A stretch of DNA of 64,000 nt from Magicicada septendecula (Eukaryota > Arthropoda > Insecta > Hemiptera > Cicadidae), in NCBI GenBank assembly GCA_034769895.1, contig CM068367.1, forward strand, positions 126,765,927 through 126,829,926, written 5' to 3'. Positions 36,710 through 64,000 of the stretch are shown here, piece by piece. The position numbers and the translations under genes are program-made. Under the pieces are notes generated by a model. The model ran no database searches. It was not told the origin of the DNA and worked only from the letters and a program-made list of their open reading frames with translations. How positions within the stretch are numbered: position 1 is the first letter of the stretch; each line of letters starts with the position of its first letter.

Positions 36710-36748
36710 CCCAAACGTTTCAAGATGTTGTTTCTCTTCTTCAGTGGG
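36710..36748 (-). ncRNA. Type I hammerhead ribozyme motif
   Basis: Minus strand: stem I CCCA/TGGG, core CTGAAGA, stem II GAGA-AACAACA-TCTT (one G-U), GAAA, ACGT palindrome, cleavage before TGGG. Confidence 0.7.
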
Positions 36749-36772
36749 TTGAGTACTCTCAGTAGTACTCAA

Positions 36773-36811
36773 CCCACTGAATTAGAGAAACAACATCTTG
36801 AAACGTTTGGG
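36773..36811 (+). ncRNA. Mirror copy of the hammerhead with altered core
   Basis: Stems I (CCCA/TGGG) and II are kept, but the core reads CTGAATT, so this arm is unlikely to cleave. Confidence 0.6.
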
Positions 36812-37055
36812 AAGTGACATCAGTAAGTTCATAAGTGAAAGTATTATATATATTATTAAATTAATAAGTGAACGAAGAGGATGCAACAACAAGATAATTT
36901 TTCTACATAATACATACAATAGTTATAAATATCTAGTACTCTAAGAAAATTTAAAAGTAAAAAAGTCAATATTTGTTCTAAATTGAGAAAAAAATTCATA
37001 TTTGAAAATGGCACCCGGTGCGGACCGCACCCCCTGGTACGCCACTGCCTAAACC

Positions 37056-39756
37056 TGACTTTAGGGATTTGAGTGTTCTACATTCTTTCAGGGAAACCCG
37101 CTAGACCTTCCCCCGTGTTGGGAAGCCTATCTCCCTTTGGGAATACCAATTTAAGTTTTCACTACGAATAAACAATTAACATTGGTTAGACAAATCAGTT
37201 GCGAAACTCGGAGCAATGAAATAATTTAGAGTACACGTAATTCCACAATAAATAATGTGAAAAAAACATAATAGGCTATAATAAAAACATAACAGTAAGC
37301 CACAAGAGTGAATGAGAATAAACAAAATTTTACAAACAAAAATAATAAAAACACTGTAATAAAATAAATATAAATAAATAAATAAAAACTTATAAATAAT
37401 AAGCAACAACAAAAGTAAATTAAATGCATTACATACCTGGATAATCTTCAGAATCATTCACTAATGTACACAGAATATACAAGTCATTAAATGTCACACC
37501 TATTTACATTACAATCTGCTTCACTTAACACATTATAAATAAAATTAAACAATTGAATTGTTTTTAAAATACTGGGATTTCAGTTATTCAAACACTATTT
37601 TAAATTCGCATTCAAAAATATCAGCCGTTGCGCTTTCCTTGATGTTAAGCGTGTTCTTCGTTCAGATATTTAAGGAACAGGACTAGATAAAGTGCATAAA
37701 TGTCCATTACAACAATCTCATCATTTACGTGAGATGTGTAGTGAAGTTAAAATCACATTAATAAAAAGTATAATATAGCCTATAAACATCAGCCACTCTA
37801 TAGGTTATAACACAATATAAATCGTTATTTCAAAATTTACCAACTTGGTGACTAGTATAATATATAATTTATTAGCATATAATCTGTATTATATATCTGC
37901 ATATCACACGAGAATAATTGTAACATCAGGATGAATTTTTTCATTTATTAAAAACAGCTTCGTCTCTTTGCGCAGAATGAAGTATTCAGGACCAAAGTGG
38001 CTTCGTACTAGTTCGAACTCGAAATACGCTTGATACTAGTTGTTCCTAAAATGCTACTGTTCCTCTGATACGTCTAGTATTTGTAATACTCGTTTACTTG
38101 TTGTTCCTTGTGTATCGGTGATACAACTAGTATTTGAAATACTCGTGTACTTGTTGTTCCTTGCGTACCAGTGATATTTTGTACGCCTAGTATTTGGCCT
38201 TGGCGTATTCGTTTACTTGTGTATAGTTGCGTAGGGGGCGTGCCTTGACTCGGAACAGCGAGGCCGCGAGCGAATAACAGGTATTTCAACTTTTCAGCCA
38301 CTGTTACATCCGTTCCACATCGGCCCACCTCTACCTGAGATCGTTTCAGGTGTTAAACACTCAACCTAACCTCTGACGAACTAAATAACTCATAAAACGA
38401 ATTCGCAAATACAAGATGCAGAAGCAAATGCATTACCTCTGTAGATGCTGCAAAGGCACTCTATTCGTATTTATCCCAATTTATAAATGGAAGAAGAACG
38501 AGACGACAGACTTGTTCGCTTTCCGCTACAGTAGTAACGATAGACTACTATAAAGTTATCATTATCCAAGTATCATTATACATTATCATTATCGCTGAAA
38601 AAAAGTAGTAATCTGTAGTAAAGCTAAGAAATGCGTTCGATCTACAAATGTTTTCCCTTTGCATAAGCCAGCGTCTGTTTCAGGAACATCAAAACTTCTT
38701 GGCGTTATTCTTACTTTTCTCCCTTATGCCACAGCCATGTACCCTGGTTGTCAGATGAAATTATTCCTTCTGATGAAGTTTTTTGCAAAATGTTTCCTTA
38801 TGTATCCAATCACATACCTTTCTCCTCACTGTTTTCCATTTAATCTTCAATGTAGAATGCAGAAAGTAGGATATCTTCATGACGGTTCACTAAATTTTCA
38901 TTGACAGAATTACAATTACAAAAATATATTCAAATGGAAACTATAAATTATAGACCGCTACATATTCTTAAACATAAGTACATTTTTCTTGATACAGACC
39001 TGTAAAATTTCACTTTGACCATAGATAGTTTTTATAATTGCATCTTCCAGGATGTTGATATTTTGTTCACATTACTGAACAGTTACGGGTGAAAAGTTAA
39101 AAAAATTGATTCCTTCAATGTTAAATGAATTTGTTTTTAATTTAGGACAAATGACAGACGAAAAGTCCCTTTCTTCATGACGGGGTTAAAAACCAATTTC
39201 TTGTGTATAACGTTGGAGCGACTTTCTATATAGTTTACGTTCGACTAAAAACTGGATATCTTGTAAGCAGCGATGCCATAGTGACAGAGTTTACGCCTAT
39301 TTACGGTTGAGGTTATGTGAGGCGTAAAGTTATAATTTATAGGTTAGCGAGATATTAACTTAGTAACTACACAAAAGAATTTTTATTCATATGTGCGTAT
39401 TAACTAGATATATATGAAACTTATTTACGTCACATATGTGGCAAATTTTAAGAGACTACTGAATGAAATAACGGTGTTTTGTGTAGGTATATATGTAATT
39501 CTGTGTAGTAAACAGTATAAAATTTACAGTGAATTATGAAGATAACAATAAATAACAGATTGTTATCTATAAAAGAGCCGTTTTGTGGAACTGTGTTCAT
39601 TGTATCTGAATTTATTTTGTATTTTGTGAAGTAGTCAGTTCAACATGATGTTTCTACTTTCCTTGCCATACAAGACACACTACTGTTATGTATTTATTGT
39701 TGTTTTACATTTAGAACAAATTATACTACTGTATATATATTTTTCTTTGTTTTTAG
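37056..39756. other. Spacer and presumed upstream region of TRAPPC11
   Basis: No coding sequence recognised. A degenerate tandem repeat (unit about 53-60 bp, anchor CTAGTATTTG at about 38074, 38127 and 38187) occupies 38040-38220. The TRAPPC11 promoter and any untranslated first exon should lie toward the right end; I cannot place the start site. Confidence 0.5.
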
Positions 39757-39761
39757 GAAGA

Positions 39762-62315
<22,554 letters not shown>

Positions 62316-63150
62316 GTATGTATAATTGCAGTGTTTTTGAGCTAAATATTACTGTTAATATAACTTGACTAAATTCTCACAGGAGTGAACTTTTTGCACT
62401 TCAACATCTTGTGGTAAGTTTGTCTTAGAAATAAATTTATGTATGATTATCTCATAATTATATCTATGATCTGAGGTTTTCATAGGCATAATTTAATATT
62501 TGCTTTGTTTTGGTTTTGGGAGTCTGATATTGGATGAATTTTTGAGTAAGATATTTTGGCTAAGCAGTGTGCAATTGTTGTTGGTGGAATGGTCAGAACA
62601 GTAACTGAAGAAGGTGTAATATGGATGTAACTGAAGTATTTGACTGAAGACTATATAAAACTGTGGGCCATAATCTCTATACCTGGAAATCCAAATTAAA
62701 GTGAAAACCATTATTAATTATTATAAAAAAATTCTTGTTTTTTATCATGTTAATTATATTTTAGTGGATCAGCTCTTAATATGATAAAAGTTATAAATTT
62801 ACTTCAGTTTTTATTGTTCACTTTGAATATATTGGTTAAAATTAAATTGAAAACAATTATTTTTTAATTACTGATTTAGGGTTATGCTGTATAGCAATCT
62901 CACGATTAATGGGGTTTACTAATTCACTAATTCCATGAACTTGCCACAAGTAGGGACATTGTGAATATGGAAATGAAACCTGAATGGAGGAAAGGGGGTT
63001 ACGTCTATAAAGTACGAACCTGAGTATTGAATATAAAACAAAGTTCTGGTTATTACAACGTGAAACAATATTGCATATTAATTCTTACAACAACAAAAAT
63101 ATTTTTTACCCCCAAAAATGTAATTTCTTTCTCTTGTATTTCTCTATAAT
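62316..63150 (+). other. TRAPPC11 intron after the last visible exon
   Basis: AT-rich intron with no element recognised. Later TRAPPC11 exons lie beyond the right edge. Confidence 0.5.
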
Positions 63151-63169
63151 TCTTTATGCACTTCACTGA

Positions 63170-64000
63170 AGGTTGCAGACACATTTCAAATTGTGTCCCA
63201 AAAATTGTTGACAATTCTAGAGAAGGTTGTTGCTACCTGGCTAGCTAAACACAGAATTTCATTCACAGATTTTAAATTAATTTGGGTGTAACTTTATTTT
63301 CATTGTCTTCATCCTCTTTATCCAAACTAGTTAAAGATTCTGTTATCAGCCCTTCTAGTTCATTTTTGTAAGTTCTTAATTTTAACATTGCAAAAGTTTT
63401 TGATTGTCTAAAGTTTGGAGTTCACTGAAACCTTTTTTATCAGTTTTTTGTGTGCTACTGACACATTACCCATCATATTCTGTCAACAGCAGGAGTGATA
63501 TCTTCCAAAACAGAATCTTGCCATGCATTGATTGTGACGGTTTAATTTTATCTACCAATTCCTTTATGTTGACAATGCTTTCAGCAACGTCATAATTTTT
63601 CCAGGATTGACTCACTGATAAGGATTTGTCATTCTCCATTGTACATAACAGTCTGCTGTAGGTAACAGGCTTTGAAAACTGCAATAATCCCTTGATTATG
63701 ACGGTTTGGTCATAATGGTCCCTTGATTATGGCTACAGCAGAACTGTCATGTTTGGAAGTAGAGATAACATTTCCACATTAGGATGTAGAAGGTGTATTT
63801 ATTCTGGGTGCCCCTTGCATTGTTTATAAGTAGAATTTTGAAGAGCAAGGAGTTTAAGTTCAACTTCTTTTACAAAAAATGAAACCATTCAATAAAAGGA
63901 GCTGCAGCTATCCAAGCTTTTTGGTTAGATTTCCATAAAAGTAAAACAGTTTTTCTTCTTCCCTCTCAATACTCATTGATTTAAAGCTATGTAAAAGAGC
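63170..64000 (-). mobile_element. Tigger/pogo-type transposase relic
   Basis: Minus strand, N to C: CKGHPE and PNVEMLSLLPNMTVLL near 63740-63830 (family: NAPGHP...PNV.V.FLPPNTTSLLQP), LLQFSKPVTYSRLL near 63650-63690, and SVSQSWKNYDVAESIVNIKE then VDKIKPSQSMHGKI near 63540-63625 (family: ..FW..Y.I..AI.NI..AW..+K.STMN..WKK). This is the C-terminal half of the DDE domain of a pogo/Tigger-like protein, decayed and running off the window edge. Confidence 0.7.

Larger units (their letters stand above)
36664..36900. mobile_element. Short palindromic Penelope-like pLTR element
   Basis: A 237-bp insertion between identical 12-bp repeats TTCTACATAATA (36652-36663 and 36901-36912). The two arms are near-perfect inverted copies meeting at about 36760. 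The right end carries GAGGATGCAACAACAAGA, the terminus shared with the elements at 12.9 and 28.7 kb. Each arm holds a hammerhead motif; no coding sequence. Confidence 0.85.
33672..37047 (-). mobile_element. hAT transposon (ZMYM1-like transposase), with nested insertions
   Basis: Terminal inverted repeats CAGTGGCGTACC at both ends, each followed inward by a CCGGTGCGG-type block. Flanking 8-bp repeats are CCTAAAAC (33664-33671) and CCTAAACC (37048-37055), 7 of 8. Minus-strand remnants between about 34990 and 34140 resemble a ZMYM1-type hAT transposase: PKALFVPCTNNPLKLWS, LLETRWSSYHEAVKPAYA and the dimerisation tail RSTMSQSRLSNFTIISIE. It holds a foldback element (35.25-36.24 kb) and a Penelope-like insertion (36664-36900). 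Confidence 0.8.

Noticed and set aside
39645-39761. Upstream in-frame ATG extending TRAPPC11 by 39 residues
   Set aside because: A good splice acceptor at 39755-39756 and the family N-terminus (short lead before FPxELC) favour the ATG at 39762; the extension is hydrophobic, intron-like sequence.

Overview
This is a stretch of a large, AT-rich animal genome, most likely an insect. Two multi-exon host genes lie on the + strand, and nearly everything between and inside them is intron or transposon debris. The insect assignment rests on a Methuselah-like receptor (a family known from insects and related arthropods), long AT-rich introns, long CA/TG microsatellites and a mix of hAT, mariner, P-like, Penelope-like and SINE elements. 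I cannot name the species.

Layout. (1) 2.77-15.80 kb: the last five coding exons of a Methuselah-family class-B GPCR; all seven membrane segments are present and the ectodomain exons lie outside the window or were not recognised. Its introns hold three Penelope-like insertions, a 0.63-kb hAT MITE and large microsatellites. (2) 15.8-39.7 kb: a gene-poor interval with a degenerate palindrome, a palindromic Penelope-like element (18.3-19.5 kb), mariner and LINE relics, a SINE, a CpG-rich tandem array, a nested stack at 26.3-31.8 kb (a hAT element carrying a Penelope fragment and a SINE, the SINE being split by a P-like element) and a second large hAT (33.7-37.0 kb). (3) 39.76 kb to the window end: the first eleven coding exons of TRAPPC11 (about 605 codons), running off the right edge. 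Its introns hold another hAT, two mariner relics, a striking four-copy ribozyme element (49.2-50.7 kb), LINE fragments and a Tigger/pogo-like relic.

The main discovery is a dense set of hammerhead self-cleaving ribozyme motifs. I can fold fifteen type I hammerhead candidates by eye, in at least five sequence families, almost all inside Penelope-like pLTR segments, usually as inverted pairs. Seven of the insertions are bounded by direct repeats of 11-16 bp, most of them exactly 11 bp. The element at 49.19-50.67 kb consists of 403-bp units, each with one near-perfect hammerhead and a conserved start-codon-led frame, arranged as two minus units followed by two plus units. It resembles a non-autonomous 'retrozyme' mobilised by a Penelope-like element. 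Hammerheads in Penelope-like elements are known; this density, the family diversity and the head-to-head tandem architecture deserve attention.

The two host genes show no functional link. The receptor acts at the plasma membrane; TRAPPC11 is a subunit of the TRAPPIII tethering complex of the early secretory/autophagy pathway. All folding, family assignment and gene structure was done by eye, with no search or structure program.
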